From Curtobacterium sp. BH-2-1-1 (GTDB lineage Bacteria > Actinomycetota > Actinomycetes > Actinomycetales > Microbacteriaceae), in assembly GCF_001806325.1 (NCBI RefSeq), contig NZ_CP017580.1, forward strand, positions 3,286,001 to 3,350,000: DNA of 64,000 nt, read 5' to 3'. The position numbers were made by a program, and so were the translations under genes. Numbering within the stretch: the first letter of the stretch is position 1; each line of letters starts with the position of its first letter. Of this stretch, positions 29,775-41,833 are shown in pieces. The notes under the pieces were generated by a model. It searched no databases, had not been told where the DNA came from, and worked only from the letters and a program-made list of their open reading frames with translations.

Positions 29775-30493
29775 ACTGGGTCCTCGGCAACACGGACACG
29801 ATCAGCGACAACCTGATCGCGCACGTCTGGCTGGCGATCCCGCCGATCGTCATCAGCTTCCTGCTGTCCGTCCCGATCGGCCTGCTCGTGTCGCGCCTGC
29901 GGAAGCGCAACGGCGTGGCTCGGGGGACCGCCTCGACGATCGTCGTCGTCGCGAGCCTCTTCTACACGATCCCGGCGCTGCCCCTCTTCCTGGTGCTGCC
30001 CGCGATCATCGGCACGAGCACCCTCGACCCGGTGAACGTCGTGATCGCGATGACCATCTTCGGTGTGGCCCTGATGGCCCGGTCCGCCGCCGACGCCATC
30101 GACGCGGTCGACCAGGACGTCGTGGGGGCGTCCGAGGCGCTCGGGTACTCGCCCGCGCAGCGGTTCTTCAAGGTGGAGCTGCCGCTCGCCGGTCCGGTCC
30201 TCCTCGCGGGCATCCGGGTGGTGTCGGTGTCCACGATCAGCCTCATCACGGTCGGCGCGCTCATCGGCGTGCCGAACCTCGGGTTCCTGCTCACCGACGG
30301 CCTCAAGCGCGGCATCAGCGCCGAGATCCTCACGGGCATCGTCCTGACCATCGTGCTCGCGCTCGTGTTCGACGCGCTGCTCGTGGCCGTGGGTCGGCTC
30401 GCGATGCCGTGGACACGGGGGAGCGGCCGCAACGCCCGTGCCGTCCGACGCCGCGCCGCTGACGACGTCCGAGCGAACGAGGTCTCCGCATGA
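29771..30493 (+). CDS. Osmoprotectant ABC importer, permease 1
   Basis: Membrane permease of 240 residues with about six segments and the BPD_transp_1 EAA loop (GASEALGYSPAQRFFKVELPLA, shown in part). GTG start overlapping the ATPase stop; it overlaps the second permease by 4 bases. Two permeases flanked by the ATPase and binding protein is the opuB/opuC layout. Confidence 0.92.
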   Translation: MNWVLGNTDTISDNLIAHVWLAIPPIVISFLLSVPIGLLVSRLRKRNGVARGTASTIVVVASLFYTIPALPLFLVLPAIIGTSTLDPVNVVIAMTIFGVALMARSAADAIDAVDQDVVGASEALGYSPAQRFFKVELPLAGPVLLAGIRVVSVSTISLITVGALIGVPNLGFLLTDGLKRGISAEILTGIVLTIVLALVFDALLVAVGRLAMPWTRGSGRNARAVRRRAADDVRANEVSA

Positions 30494-31230
30494 ACCTCTT
30501 CGCCCAGGGCATCGCCTGGATCTTCGACCCGGCGAACAACGTCGGGTCCGACGCCGTCGGCGTCCGGCTCTGGGAGCACGTGTGGATCACGTTGCTCACG
30601 GTCGCCATCGCCGTCGCGATCGCCGTGCCGGTCGGCCTGCTGATCGGGCACACCGGTAAGGGACGCTCGATCGCGGTGGGCGTCTCCGGCGGCATCCGCG
30701 CGCTGCCGACCCTCGGCGTCCTGACGCTGCTCGCACTCTCGATCGGCCTAGGACTCGGGGCGCCGCTCATCGCACTCGTCATCCTCGCGATCCCGTCGGT
30801 GCTCGCCGGCGCGTACTCCGGCGTCGAGGCGATCGACCGCGTCGTGATCGACGCCGCCAAGGCGCAGGGCATGACCGGGTGGCAGATCCTCGGCAAGGTC
30901 GAGATCCCGCTCGCCCTGCCGCTCATCGTCGGCGGCATCCGTGCCGCCGTGCTGCAGGTCGTCGCCACCGCGACCCTCGTCGGCTACATCAACGCCGGCG
31001 GACTCGGCGGCTACGCCTTCTCCGGCATCGCCAACTCGGACTACGCGGAGGTGCTCGGCGGTTCCCTCCTGGTGATCGCCCTCGCCATCGCGTTCGAGAT
31101 CGTCTTCGCCGCGCTGCAGCGGCTCGCCGTCCCCGCGGGTGTCTCCGCCGGGTCGGCGCGTCTGTCGCGTCGGAGCACCCGCAGCTCAGCACCACGAGCA
31201 TCAACCCCTGTGGAAGGAACCCACCCGTGA
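30490..31230 (+). CDS. Osmoprotectant ABC importer, permease 2
   Basis: Second permease, 246 residues, six predicted segments, with the EAA loop AAKAQGMTGWQILGKVEIPL. The first 20 residues (MNLFAQGIAWIFDPANNVG) resemble other OpuCD-like proteins. Its TGA overlaps the GTG of the binding-protein gene. It would pair with permease 1 as a heterodimer. Confidence 0.92.
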   Translation: MNLFAQGIAWIFDPANNVGSDAVGVRLWEHVWITLLTVAIAVAIAVPVGLLIGHTGKGRSIAVGVSGGIRALPTLGVLTLLALSIGLGLGAPLIALVILAIPSVLAGAYSGVEAIDRVVIDAAKAQGMTGWQILGKVEIPLALPLIVGGIRAAVLQVVATATLVGYINAGGLGGYAFSGIANSDYAEVLGGSLLVIALAIAFEIVFAALQRLAVPAGVSAGSARLSRRSTRSSAPRASTPVEGTHP

Positions 31231-32162
31231 TCACAGCAACGACCCGGCGTCTCGCCGCGACGATCGCCGTCGCGTCCGCGGCCGCCATCGCCCTCGCGGG
31301 CTGCTCGTCGAGCGACCCGCTCTCCTCCGGCTCCGGCGGCGGGGACTCCAAGACCATCGTCGTCGGCTCGCAGGCGTACCCGTCGAACGAGATCATCGCC
31401 GAGCTCTACGCGCAGGAGCTCGAGCACGAGGGCTTCACCGTCACCAAGAAGCTCAACATCGGTCAGCGCAAGGCGTACTGGCCCGAGGTCGCGAAGGGGA
31501 GCATCAACGTCTTCCCGGAGTACAACGGCAACCTGCTCAACTACCTCCTGCAGGAGGACGGTAAGTCCACCACGACCGAGACGACGACGGACGGCATCAA
31601 CACCGCACTGAAGTCGGCACTGCCGTCGGACGTCAAGGCGCTGCCGTCGGCCGACGCCTCGGACGCCGACACCTACACGGTGACCCAGGCGACGGCGGAC
31701 AAGTACGGCTTGAAGTCGATCGCCGACCTCTCGAAGATCGGCGGGACGATCTCGATCGCCGCCAACCCGGAGTTCGCCACCGCCGCCTACGGTCCGAAGG
31801 GCCTCAAGGAGAAGTACGGCATCACCGGCGAGGTCAACCAGCAGAACGACTCCGGTGGCCCGCTCACGATCAAGGCGATCCAGGACGGTGACTCGCAGGT
31901 CGCGGACATCTACTCCGCCAGCGCCTCGATCAAGACCGAGAAGCTCGTCACGCTCGAGGACCCGGAGCACCTCGTGCCGGCGAACAACGTGACCCCGATC
32001 GTGTCGAAGGACCTCGACTCGAAGGCCGCGGACGCCATCGAGAAGGTGAACAAGCTCCTCACGACCGACGCGCTCATCGAGCTCAACCGTCAGAACTCGG
32101 TGGACCAGAAGTCGGCGGCCTCGGTCGCCAAGGCGTTCCTGCAGGACAACGACCTGCTGTAG
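31227..32162 (+). CDS. Osmoprotectant-binding lipoprotein
   Basis: Extracytoplasmic OpuAC-domain protein, 311 residues, anchored by a lipoprotein signal with lipobox LAGC at Cys26. GTG 31227 is used because GGAAGGA precedes it by 8 bases; the reading frame is open far upstream but inside the permease gene. The mature part begins with a Ser/Gly linker, then KTIVVGSQAYPSNEIIAELY, the fold of choline/betaine-binding proteins. Aromatic cage residues cannot be assigned safely by eye. A terminator follows. Confidence 0.92.
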   Translation: MITATTRRLAATIAVASAAAIALAGCSSSDPLSSGSGGGDSKTIVVGSQAYPSNEIIAELYAQELEHEGFTVTKKLNIGQRKAYWPEVAKGSINVFPEYNGNLLNYLLQEDGKSTTTETTTDGINTALKSALPSDVKALPSADASDADTYTVTQATADKYGLKSIADLSKIGGTISIAANPEFATAAYGPKGLKEKYGITGEVNQQNDSGGPLTIKAIQDGDSQVADIYSASASIKTEKLVTLEDPEHLVPANNVTPIVSKDLDSKAADAIEKVNKLLTTDALIELNRQNSVDQKSAASVAKAFLQDNDLL

Positions 32163-32179
32163 CACTCAGTCAGCAAAAA

Positions 32180-32215
32180 ACGACAGGTGTCGGGCAACTG
32201 CCCGGCACCTGTCGT
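32180..32215. terminator. Terminator after the osmoprotectant operon
   Basis: ACGACAGGTG (32180-32189) pairs with 32206-32215 and the stem continues CGGGCA/TGCCCG. An A-run (32175-32180) on the left side would give a U-run only for transcripts from the right. Confidence 0.8.
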
Positions 32216-32303
32216 CGTTCCGGGATCAGGTACCCGCACCGTTGTTCCGCACGGTTGTGCCGTGCAGTCCCGCTGCACATCCGTGCACTGAGGGTTCTAC
32301 AAC

Positions 32304-32333
32304 TTGTCGAACCATGTGTCCGCGAGGTAGCGT
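32304..32333 (+). promoter_or_regulatory. Candidate cydABDC promoter
   Basis: TTGTCG (32304-32309), 18 bases, TAGCGT (32328-32333), giving a leader of about 91 bases. The 9-mer ACGGTTGTG occurs at 32251 and 32346, flanking this promoter; as two copies around a promoter they could be regulator half-sites. Confidence 0.45.
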
Positions 32334-32430
32334 GTTCGTGTCCCAACGGTTGTGACAGCAGAAGTTCCCCTCCACAGGAAGCAACTGACGTGCACCAACA
32401 GCGCGCGGCGAACCGGCTCGGAAACGCCGC

Positions 32431-33843
32431 ATGAACGACATCCTCGATCCGCTCCTCCTGTCGCGGTGGCAGTTCGGTCTGACGACGATCTACCACTTCC
32501 TCTTCGTCCCGTTGACGATCGGCATGGCCGTCGTCGTGGCCGTGTTCCAGACGGCCTGGTACCGGACGGGGCGCGCGCACTACCTCCAGCTGACCCGGTT
32601 CTTCGGGCGCATCTTCCTCATCAACTTCGCGATGGGCGTCGTGACGGGGATCGTGCAGGAGTTCCAGTTCGGCATGAACTGGTCGAACTACTCCCGGTTC
32701 GTCGGTGACGTGTTCGGCGCCCCGCTCGCGCTCGAGGGCATCCTCGCGTTCTTCTTCGAGGCGGCGTTCATCGGCATCTGGATCTTCGGGTGGGACCGCC
32801 TGCCGAAGGGCCTGCACCTCGCGAGCATCTGGTGCGTCAGCGCCGGCACGATCATGTCGGCGTACTTCATCATCGCCGCGAACGCGTTCATGCAGCACCC
32901 GGTCGGCTTCTCCATGAACGAGGCCAAGGGGCGTGCGGAGCTCACGGACATCTGGGCCGTGCTCGGCAACAAGGTCGCGCTGGCCGCCTTCCCGCACACC
33001 CTGTTCGCGTGCTTCATGGTCGCCGCCGCGGTGATCATCTCGGTCGCTGCGTACCACCTGGCGCGCAACCAGAACCTCGAGACGATGATGCCGGCGCTGA
33101 AGTTCGGCATGTGGACGATGCTGGCCGCGGGGGCGCTCACGGTGCTCACCGGCGACCAGCTCGGCCTCACGATGGTCGACACCCAGCCGATGAAGATGGC
33201 CGCTGCCGAGGCGCTGTACAACACCGCCACCGGCAAGGACGCCTCGTTCTCGATCTTCACGCTCGGCACCCCGGACGGCGTGCACGAGCTGTTCTCGATC
33301 CGTGTGCCGTACCTGCTCTCGTTCCTGTCGACGCACACCTTCAACGGCACGGTCGAGGGCATCAACGACCTGCAGGCGCAGTACTCGCAGGTCTACGGCC
33401 CAGGCGACTACAAGCCGATCATCTGGGTGACCTACTGGTCGTTCCGCTGGATGATCGCGCTCGGTGTCGGCGCGGTGCTGGTCTCGCTCGTCGGGCTCTG
33501 GCTGACCCGCAAGGGCCGGTTCCCGACCCAGCGGTGGGTCTGGCGCATCGCCACCTGGACCGTCCCGCTGCCGATGGCCGCGATGATCGTCGGCTGGATC
33601 TTCACGGAGATGGGCCGCCAGCCGTGGCTCGTGTTCGGGTTGCTCAAGACGAGTGACGGCGTCTCGCCGAACGTCACCGGGGTCGAGGTCCTCATCTCGC
33701 TCATCGTCTTCACGCTCATCTACGGCTCCCTGGCGGTGGTCGAGTTCCGGCTCATCAAGAAGGTCGCGCAAGAGGGCCCCGCCGCCCCGGCGGAGGTCGA
33801 CGAGGAGACCGGCGAGGTCAAGCACGAAGTGACGGTCTACTGA
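32431..33843 (+). CDS. cydA: Cytochrome bd ubiquinol/menaquinol oxidase subunit I
   Basis: Haem-carrying subunit of the high-affinity bd oxidase; 470 residues and nine membrane segments. The haem b595 histidine lies in the N-terminal RWQFGLTTIYHFLFVPL, and haem b558 ligands His and Met are in the middle segments. The Q-loop is of the short type, as in most Gram-positives. GRAELTDIWAVLGN and WVTYWSFRWM are family motifs. It overlaps cydB by one base (TGATG). Confidence 0.96.
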   Translation: MNDILDPLLLSRWQFGLTTIYHFLFVPLTIGMAVVVAVFQTAWYRTGRAHYLQLTRFFGRIFLINFAMGVVTGIVQEFQFGMNWSNYSRFVGDVFGAPLALEGILAFFFEAAFIGIWIFGWDRLPKGLHLASIWCVSAGTIMSAYFIIAANAFMQHPVGFSMNEAKGRAELTDIWAVLGNKVALAAFPHTLFACFMVAAAVIISVAAYHLARNQNLETMMPALKFGMWTMLAAGALTVLTGDQLGLTMVDTQPMKMAAAEALYNTATGKDASFSIFTLGTPDGVHELFSIRVPYLLSFLSTHTFNGTVEGINDLQAQYSQVYGPGDYKPIIWVTYWSFRWMIALGVGAVLVSLVGLWLTRKGRFPTQRWVWRIATWTVPLPMAAMIVGWIFTEMGRQPWLVFGLLKTSDGVSPNVTGVEVLISLIVFTLIYGSLAVVEFRLIKKVAQEGPAAPAEVDEETGEVKHEVTVY

Positions 33844-34847
33844 TGGATCTCCCCGTTCTCTGGTTCGCGATCGTCGGCGTCTTCTTCGTCGGCTACTTCG
33901 TCCTCGACGGCTTCGACTTCGGTGTCGGCATGTCCCTGCCGTTCCTCGGCAAGGACGACACCGACCGTCGGGTCCTGATCAACACGATCGGCCCGGTGTG
34001 GGACCTCAACGAGACCTGGGTCATCGTCGCGGGCGCCTGCCTGTTCGCGGCGTTCCCCGAGTGGTACGCCACGATGTTCTCCGGGTTCTACCTGGCGCTC
34101 CTGCTCATCCTCGCGGCGCTCATCGCCCGCGGCGTCTCGTTCGAGTACCGGCACCAGAACAAGCACCTCGAGTGGAAGCGCCGGTTCGACCTCATGATCA
34201 TCGTCGGCAGTGCGGTGCCGTCGTTCCTCTGGGGCGTCGCGTTCGGCAACGTGGTCCGGGGCATCCCGATGGACGCCGGCCACAACTACACCGGCACGGT
34301 GTTCGACCTGCTCAACCCCTTCGCGCTGCTCACCGGCGTGGCGACGCTGCTGGTGTTCTTCACGCACGGCGTCGTCTTCGTCGCGCTGAAGACCGAGGGT
34401 GAGATCCGTGCGCGTGCGAAGCGCCTCGCGACCCGGGCGGGCGTGCTGACGATCGTCGTCGGCGCAGCGTTCCTGGTCTGGATGGCCTTCGTGCGGTCCA
34501 CCCCGACGTCGATCGTCCTGTCGGTCGTCGCCGCGCTCGCCCTGGTCCTCGCGGTGCTCTGCACCGCCTGGGGCAAGGAGGGCCGGGCGTTCACGCTCAT
34601 GGCGGTCACCATCGCCGCGATCGTCCTGGCGATGTTCACCGCGATCTTCCCGGACGTCATGCCCGCGACGAACGACCCGGCGAACAGCCTGAACGTCTAC
34701 AACGCCTCGAGCGGCTCGTACACGCTCACGGTGATGAGCTGGGTGGCACTGATCTTCGTGCCCCTCGTGTTCGCCTACCAGGCGTGGACGTACTGGATCT
34801 TCCGCAAGCGCGTGTCCCGGGCCCACGTGACCCAGGCCGCGCACTAG
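33843..34847 (+). CDS. cydB: Cytochrome bd oxidase subunit II
   Basis: Structural partner of CydA, 334 residues with eight membrane segments; typical N-terminus FVGYFVLDGFDFGVGM and GPVWDLNETWVIVAGA. Ends 9 bases before cydD, so cydABDC is one operon and makes, with the aa3 genes upstream, the two branches of aerobic respiration in this organism. Confidence 0.96.
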   Translation: MDLPVLWFAIVGVFFVGYFVLDGFDFGVGMSLPFLGKDDTDRRVLINTIGPVWDLNETWVIVAGACLFAAFPEWYATMFSGFYLALLLILAALIARGVSFEYRHQNKHLEWKRRFDLMIIVGSAVPSFLWGVAFGNVVRGIPMDAGHNYTGTVFDLLNPFALLTGVATLLVFFTHGVVFVALKTEGEIRARAKRLATRAGVLTIVVGAAFLVWMAFVRSTPTSIVLSVVAALALVLAVLCTAWGKEGRAFTLMAVTIAAIVLAMFTAIFPDVMPATNDPANSLNVYNASSGSYTLTVMSWVALIFVPLVFAYQAWTYWIFRKRVSRAHVTQAAH

Positions 34848-34856
34848 GCGGCGACG

Positions 34857-36545
34857 GTGAAGCCGCTCGACCCGCGCCTGCTGCGGCTGTCGCGGACGGC
34901 CCGTGGCTTCATCGTCGCGGCCGCCGGTACCGGTGTCCTCCGCACGCTCGCGACCATCGCGATCGCGTGGGGGATCGCCGCGGCGGTGACCCTCGGCGTG
35001 GACGCCGTCCGTGACGGCAGCGTCCCGGACGCGTTCACCCCGGCGCTCGCGCTCCTCGGCACGGCGTTCGTCGTCCGGGCCGTGGCCGCCTGGGCCACCG
35101 ACGACCTCGCCGCACGTGCGGCGGCGAAGGTGAAGAGCGAGCTGCGCGCGACCGTCCTGGCCCGGGCGGCCGAGCGCGGACCGTCGTGGCTCGCCGAGCG
35201 CTCGAGTGCGGCCTTCGCGACCACGCTCGGGCCCGGGCTCGACGCCCTCGACGCCTACTTCGGCCGGTACCTGCCGCAGCTGGCCCTCACCGCGATCGCC
35301 ACGCCGATGCTCGTCGTCGCGATCGGGCTCGGCGACCTGACCAGCGGCCTGATCGTGCTCTGCGCCCTGCCGGTGATCCCGGTGTTCATGATCCTCATCG
35401 GCCTCGCGACGCAGGCGCTCCAGCGGAAGCAGTCGGACGCGCTCGCGAAGCTCGGCGGTGCCTTCACCGAGGCGGTCGAGGGGCTGGCGACGCTCAAGGT
35501 CTTCGGCCGTGCGCGGCGCCAGGTCGGACGCATCGGCACCGTCACCGACGAGTACCGGCGTGGCACCGTCGGGGTCCTGCGGCTGTCGTTCGTGAGCGGG
35601 TTCGCGCTCGAGCTCGCCGCGAGCCTGTCCGTCGCGCTCGTCGCGGTGTCGATCGGCATCCGACTCGTCGACGGCTCGCTCGGGCTCGGCGCCGCGATGT
35701 TCGTGCTCGTCCTCGCTCCGGAGGCCTTCGCCCCGATCCGCCAGGTCGGCGCCGACTTCCACGCGGCACAGGACGGCGTCGAGGCCTCGACCGCCGTGCT
35801 CGACGTCCTCGACGACACCACGGCGCCCGCGGCACGTCCCGGAGCCGTCCCCGCCGCGGACCACCTGGTGCTGGACCGACTCACCGTGCGACGTCCCGAC
35901 GTCGTGATCGGTCCGCTCGACCTCCGCGCCCGACCGGGCACGATCGTCGTCCTGGCCGGATCGAGCGGCTCCGGCAAGTCCAGTCTCATCGCCGCGGTCC
36001 GCGGTGCCCTGCCCCACGACGGCACGGTGACCGTGCCGGGTCCCGACGGCAGCACGGTCGCCGAGCGCACGACCTGGGCCGACCAGCGCCCACGACTCGT
36101 CCGCGGCACGATCGCCGAGAACGTCGCGCTCAGCGCGACCCCCGACGAGCCAGCGGTCCGCACCGCCCTGGGCGAGGCGGGGCTGGGACTCGACCCGCGC
36201 CTCCAGGTCGGTTCCGGCGGCAGCGGCCTGTCCGGCGGCCAGGCGCAGCGCGTCGCGGTGGCGGGTGCCCTGTACCGCGCGCGGCGGACGGGAACGCAGC
36301 TCGTGCTGCTCGACGAGCCGACCTCCGCGCTGGACGCCGACGCCGAGGCGCACGTCGTCCGCACGCTCCGCCGCCTCGCCGACGACGGGGCCGTCGTCGT
36401 GGTCGCGAGCCACCGGCCCGCGGTCGTCGCGGCGGCGGACGTCCGCGTCGACGTGCGGCCGGACGGCGCGGTCGCGGTCACCCGTGTCGACGGGCGACCG
36501 GGTGGCGCGGTCGCGGTCACCCGGGCGGACGGGGTGCGGGCATGA
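34857..36545 (+). CDS. cydD: ABC exporter CydD for bd oxidase assembly
   Basis: Half of the CydDC heterodimeric exporter that moves glutathione/cysteine or haem-related reductant and is needed to assemble bd oxidase. 562 residues: six membrane segments in the first about 320, then an ATPase with Walker A GSSGSGKSSLIAAV, signature LSGGQAQRVAVA and Walker B LVLLDEPTSALD. The last 30 residues hold a direct repeat, GAVAVTRVDGRPG and [13 protein letters not shown], missing in typical CydD. GTG start; ATG of cydC overlaps its TGA. Confidence 0.92.
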   Translation: MKPLDPRLLRLSRTARGFIVAAAGTGVLRTLATIAIAWGIAAAVTLGVDAVRDGSVPDAFTPALALLGTAFVVRAVAAWATDDLAARAAAKVKSELRATVLARAAERGPSWLAERSSAAFATTLGPGLDALDAYFGRYLPQLALTAIATPMLVVAIGLGDLTSGLIVLCALPVIPVFMILIGLATQALQRKQSDALAKLGGAFTEAVEGLATLKVFGRARRQVGRIGTVTDEYRRGTVGVLRLSFVSGFALELAASLSVALVAVSIGIRLVDGSLGLGAAMFVLVLAPEAFAPIRQVGADFHAAQDGVEASTAVLDVLDDTTAPAARPGAVPAADHLVLDRLTVRRPDVVIGPLDLRARPGTIVVLAGSSGSGKSSLIAAVRGALPHDGTVTVPGPDGSTVAERTTWADQRPRLVRGTIAENVALSATPDEPAVRTALGEAGLGLDPRLQVGSGGSGLSGGQAQRVAVAGALYRARRTGTQLVLLDEPTSALDADAEAHVVRTLRRLADDGAVVVVASHRPAVVAAADVRVDVRPDGAVAVTRVDGRPGGAVAVTRADGVRA

Positions 36546-38290
36546 GCCGGGAGGCGCGAGGGGCCCACGACGCCGGTTCCGGTCCGACGCGCCAGCGGCG
36601 GGGCGGCCGTGCCAGCGGGGACGCCTCCGTCCTGCGGCTCGCGATGCCGCACGGGGCCGGTTGGGCCAAGGCGGTCACGGCCGGTGCGCTCAGTGCGGTC
36701 TGCGCCGTGGCGCTCCTCGCCGCGAGCGGGTACCTCATCACGCGTGCGGCCGAGCACCCGCCGATCCTCTACCTGACGCTCGTGATGGTGGGCGTCCGCG
36801 CGTTCGCGCTCGGCCGTGCGGCGCTCCGGTACGTGGACCGCCTCGCCGGACACGACGCCTCGTTCCGGCAGCTCGCGGTCGTGCGCACCGAGATGTACCG
36901 CCGACTGTCGTCGATCGCTCCGGCGGGACTCGGCTCCACCGGTCGCGGCGACCTCCTCACGCGGCTCGTCACCGACACCGACCGGCTGCAGGACCTGCCC
37001 ATCCGCGTCGTCGGTCCGCTCGTGTCCGCCGGCGTGGCCGCGCTGCTCTCCGTCGTCGCGGTCGCGTTCGTGTCGGTGCCGGCGGCGCTCGTGCTGCTCG
37101 TCGCCCTCGCCGTGGCCGCACTGCTCGGGTCGGTCGTCACCCTCTCGATCGCACGGCGCTCCGACGAGCAGACGGCCGCGGAACGCGGGCACGTCGCCGA
37201 CCTCGTGCTCGACACGGTGCGGACGCTCGACGTCTTCGCCGCCTACGGCACGCTCGACGAACGGCTCGACCACATCGCCCGGCTCGACGCCCGGGTGACC
37301 GCGGCCGTGCGGCGCCGGGGGACGGTCGAGTCACTCGTCGGGGCCCTGGTCGGCCTCGTCGGCGGTGGCGCGGTCATCGGGATCCTGGCCGTCGGCGTCC
37401 CCGCGGTCGTCACCGGCGCGCTCGACGGACCGCTCTGGGCCCTCGCCGTGTTCGTGCCGCTCGCCCTGTTCGAGGTCGTCGGCGGGGTCCCGCTCGCGGT
37501 GCTGACGCTACGCCGGGTCCGAGCCGCGGCCGACCGGGTGGAGCGGGTCGTCCCGGCGGAGGTGCCGGCCGGCATCGTCCCGGAGCCGGACGCGGACGCC
37601 GATCCCGCTTCGCTCGTGGTCGACGGGCCCGTCGCCGTCTCGCTGCGCGACGTGACGGTGCGCTGGCCCGGTGCCGCGGCGGCCGCCGTCGACCGGGTGT
37701 CGTTGGACCTCCGACCCGGCGAGGTCGTCGTGCTCGAGGGACCGAGCGGCGCGGGCAAGTCGACGCTCGTGGACGCGCTCGTCCGGTTCGTCGACCACGA
37801 GGGCTCGTACACGCTCGACGGGGTCGAGGCGAGGGACATGCACCCCGACGCCGTCCGCGCCCGCGTCGGGTTGATCGAGCAGGACCCGTTCGTGTTCGAC
37901 CAGTCCGTGCGGCAGAACCTGCTGTTCGCCCGCGACACCGCGACCGACGAGGACCTGCTCGCCGTGCTCGACCGGGTCGGGCTCGGGTCGTGGGTGCAGC
38001 GACGCGGTGGACTCGACGCGGGCGTGGGGGAGCGCGGTGCCCTCGTGTCCGGCGGGCAGGCGCACCGGCTCGCGCTCGCCCGGGCGCTCCTGCACGCGTT
38101 CCCGGTGCTCGTGCTCGACGAGCCGACGGCCGACATCGACCCCGACCTCGGCGACACCGTGCTGCGCGACCTCGTCGGGGCCGCGCGGCAGGACGGCAGG
38201 ACGGTCGTCATCGTGTCGCACGTGCCGGTGGCGGCGGACCTCGTCGACCGGAAGCTGCGGATGCGCGACGGGCGGCTCGCGGCGGTGTGA
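36542..38290 (+). CDS. cydC: ABC exporter CydC for bd oxidase assembly
   Basis: Second half of the exporter, 582 residues: about 40 polar N-terminal residues, six membrane segments, then an ATPase with [16 protein letters not shown]-loop in [12 protein letters not shown], signature [16 protein letters not shown] and Walker [16 protein letters not shown] start at 36542 overlaps the cydD stop (ATGA). Last gene of cydABDC. No terminator hairpin with a long stem follows before the leuS leader. Confidence 0.92.
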   Translation: MSREARGAHDAGSGPTRQRRGGRASGDASVLRLAMPHGAGWAKAVTAGALSAVCAVALLAASGYLITRAAEHPPILYLTLVMVGVRAFALGRAALRYVDRLAGHDASFRQLAVVRTEMYRRLSSIAPAGLGSTGRGDLLTRLVTDTDRLQDLPIRVVGPLVSAGVAALLSVVAVAFVSVPAALVLLVALAVAALLGSVVTLSIARRSDEQTAAERGHVADLVLDTVRTLDVFAAYGTLDERLDHIARLDARVTAAVRRRGTVESLVGALVGLVGGGAVIGILAVGVPAVVTGALDGPLWALAVFVPLALFEVVGGVPLAVLTLRRVRAAADRVERVVPAEVPAGIVPEPDADADPASLVVDGPVAVSLRDVTVRWPGAAAAAVDRVSLDLRPGEVVVLEGPSGAGKSTLVDALVRFVDHEGSYTLDGVEARDMHPDAVRARVGLIEQDPFVFDQSVRQNLLFARDTATDEDLLAVLDRVGLGSWVQRRGGLDAGVGERGALVSGGQAHRLALARALLHAFPVLVLDEPTADIDPDLGDTVLRDLVGAARQDGRTVVIVSHVPVAADLVDRKLRMRDGRLAAV

Positions 38291-38327
38291 GCCGCGCACC
38301 TGTCGGCGGTGGGTCGACTCCGGTGCG

Positions 38328-38401
38328 GTGATCCGTTCCTCCAGGCTTATATCCTTGATGACCGGAGCGCGTCCGACGGACGTGATCCGTGCCTCCAGAC
38401 T
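38328..38401 (+). promoter_or_regulatory. leuS leader with a 20-base direct repeat
   Basis: GTGATCCGTTCCTCCAGGCT (38328-38347) and GTGATCCGTGCCTCCAGACT (38382-38401) match at 18 of 20 positions. Both contain CCTCC, complementary to a Shine-Dalgarno core, and TATATC (38348-38353), a possible -10, follows the first copy. The second copy ends 13 bases before the GTG start. It is not a T-box: I find no specifier stem or TGGN core. Confidence 0.5.
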
Positions 38402-38414
38402 GAATGAGAGTTCC

Positions 38415-40970
<2,556 letters not shown>

Positions 40971-40979
40971 CGCGCCGTT

Positions 40980-41007
40980 CGTCCTCCACAGGTGGGGCTG
41001 GAGGACG
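40980..41007. terminator. Weak hairpin after leuS
   Basis: CGTCCTCC (40980-40987) pairs with GGAGGACG (41000-41007), loop 12 bases, 9 bases after the stop. Short stem and no T-run. Confidence 0.45.
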
Positions 41008-41056
41008 GTCGTCCACCGATCGTCGTTGCGGGGTCCGGCCGGGTGGTCGGGCTCCG

Positions 41057-41062
41057 TAGCGT
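41057..41062 (+). promoter_or_regulatory. Candidate leaderless -10 for comEA
   Basis: TAGCGT with 6 bases to the ATG of comEA. Confidence 0.45.
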
Positions 41063-41068
41063 GCGGGC

Positions 41069-41824
41069 ATGTCGTCTGGTGATGGTGGAGCCACGGGACC
41101 GTCCGGCGGGGCTGGGGCGGTGTCGGCGGGTGGGTCTGCGCGGTCGTGGGGCGCTGGGCTGGCGTTGTCGCCGCGGACGGCGGTCCTGCTGGCGGGGCTC
41201 GTCGTCCTGGTCGCCGGGGTCGTGGTGGCGGTCGGGTCGTGGTCGGGTTCGTCATCGTCGGCGGGCGGTGGGGGCGACGGTCCGCTGTCGGTGGCGGGCG
41301 CTCCGTCGGCGGTGCCGTCCCGTTCTCCGGGTGGGGGTCCTCCGTCCTCGTCGGCGGCCCCGCTCGTGGTCGTGCACGTCGTCGGGGCGGTGGCACGTCC
41401 GGGCGTCGTGACGCTGCCCGGGGGCAGCCGTGTGTCCGACGCGGTCGAGCGGGCCGGGGGCGCTCGTGACGACGCGGACCTGGCTCGGCTGAACCTCGCG
41501 CGAGTGCTGGTGGACGGCGAGCGGTTGTACGTGCCGAAGGTGGGGGAGACGGACATCCCGGCAGCGCTCGACGGTTCGAGCAGTTCGAGCGATTCGGCCG
41601 GTGCCGGTGGTGGCGCCGGGTCTGCCGACGATGCCGTTGTCGATCTCAACACGGCCGATCAGACATTGCTCGAGACCCTGCCCGGGATCGGGCCGTCGCT
41701 CGCGGGCCGGATCCTCGCGTGGCGCGACGAGCACGGACGGTTCGCCGCCGTCGAGGACCTGCTCGACGTCAGCGGCATCGGTGACGTCCGGTTCGCGGAG
41801 CTCCGCGACCGCGTGCGGGTCTGA
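41069..41824 (+). CDS. comEA: Competence protein ComEA
   Basis: Membrane-anchored DNA receptor of the natural transformation machinery. 251 residues: a Gly/Ser-rich N-terminus, one membrane segment (about 30-52), a low-complexity Ser/Pro/Gly linker, an SLBB domain (VVVHVVGAVARPGVVTLPGG) and a C-terminal helix-hairpin-helix DNA-binding domain (VVDLNTADQTLLETLPGIGP). The SLBB plus HhH arrangement is the Gram-positive form. Ten bases from comEC. No other com gene (such as the comG pseudopilus) is present here. Confidence 0.93.
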   Translation: MSSGDGGATGPSGGAGAVSAGGSARSWGAGLALSPRTAVLLAGLVVLVAGVVVAVGSWSGSSSSAGGGGDGPLSVAGAPSAVPSRSPGGGPPSSSAAPLVVVHVVGAVARPGVVTLPGGSRVSDAVERAGGARDDADLARLNLARVLVDGERLYVPKVGETDIPAALDGSSSSSDSAGAGGGAGSADDAVVDLNTADQTLLETLPGIGPSLAGRILAWRDEHGRFAAVEDLLDVSGIGDVRFAELRDRVRV

Positions 41825-41833
41825 TCGGGGCCG

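Noticed and set aside
32245-32360. Rex redox-repressor site before cydA.
   Set aside because: TTGTG half-sites exist, but no paired TTGTGA-N-TCACAA with proper spacing.
38291-38414. T-box riboswitch before leuS.
   Set aside because: No specifier loop, no TGGN antiterminator core; only a direct repeat was found.
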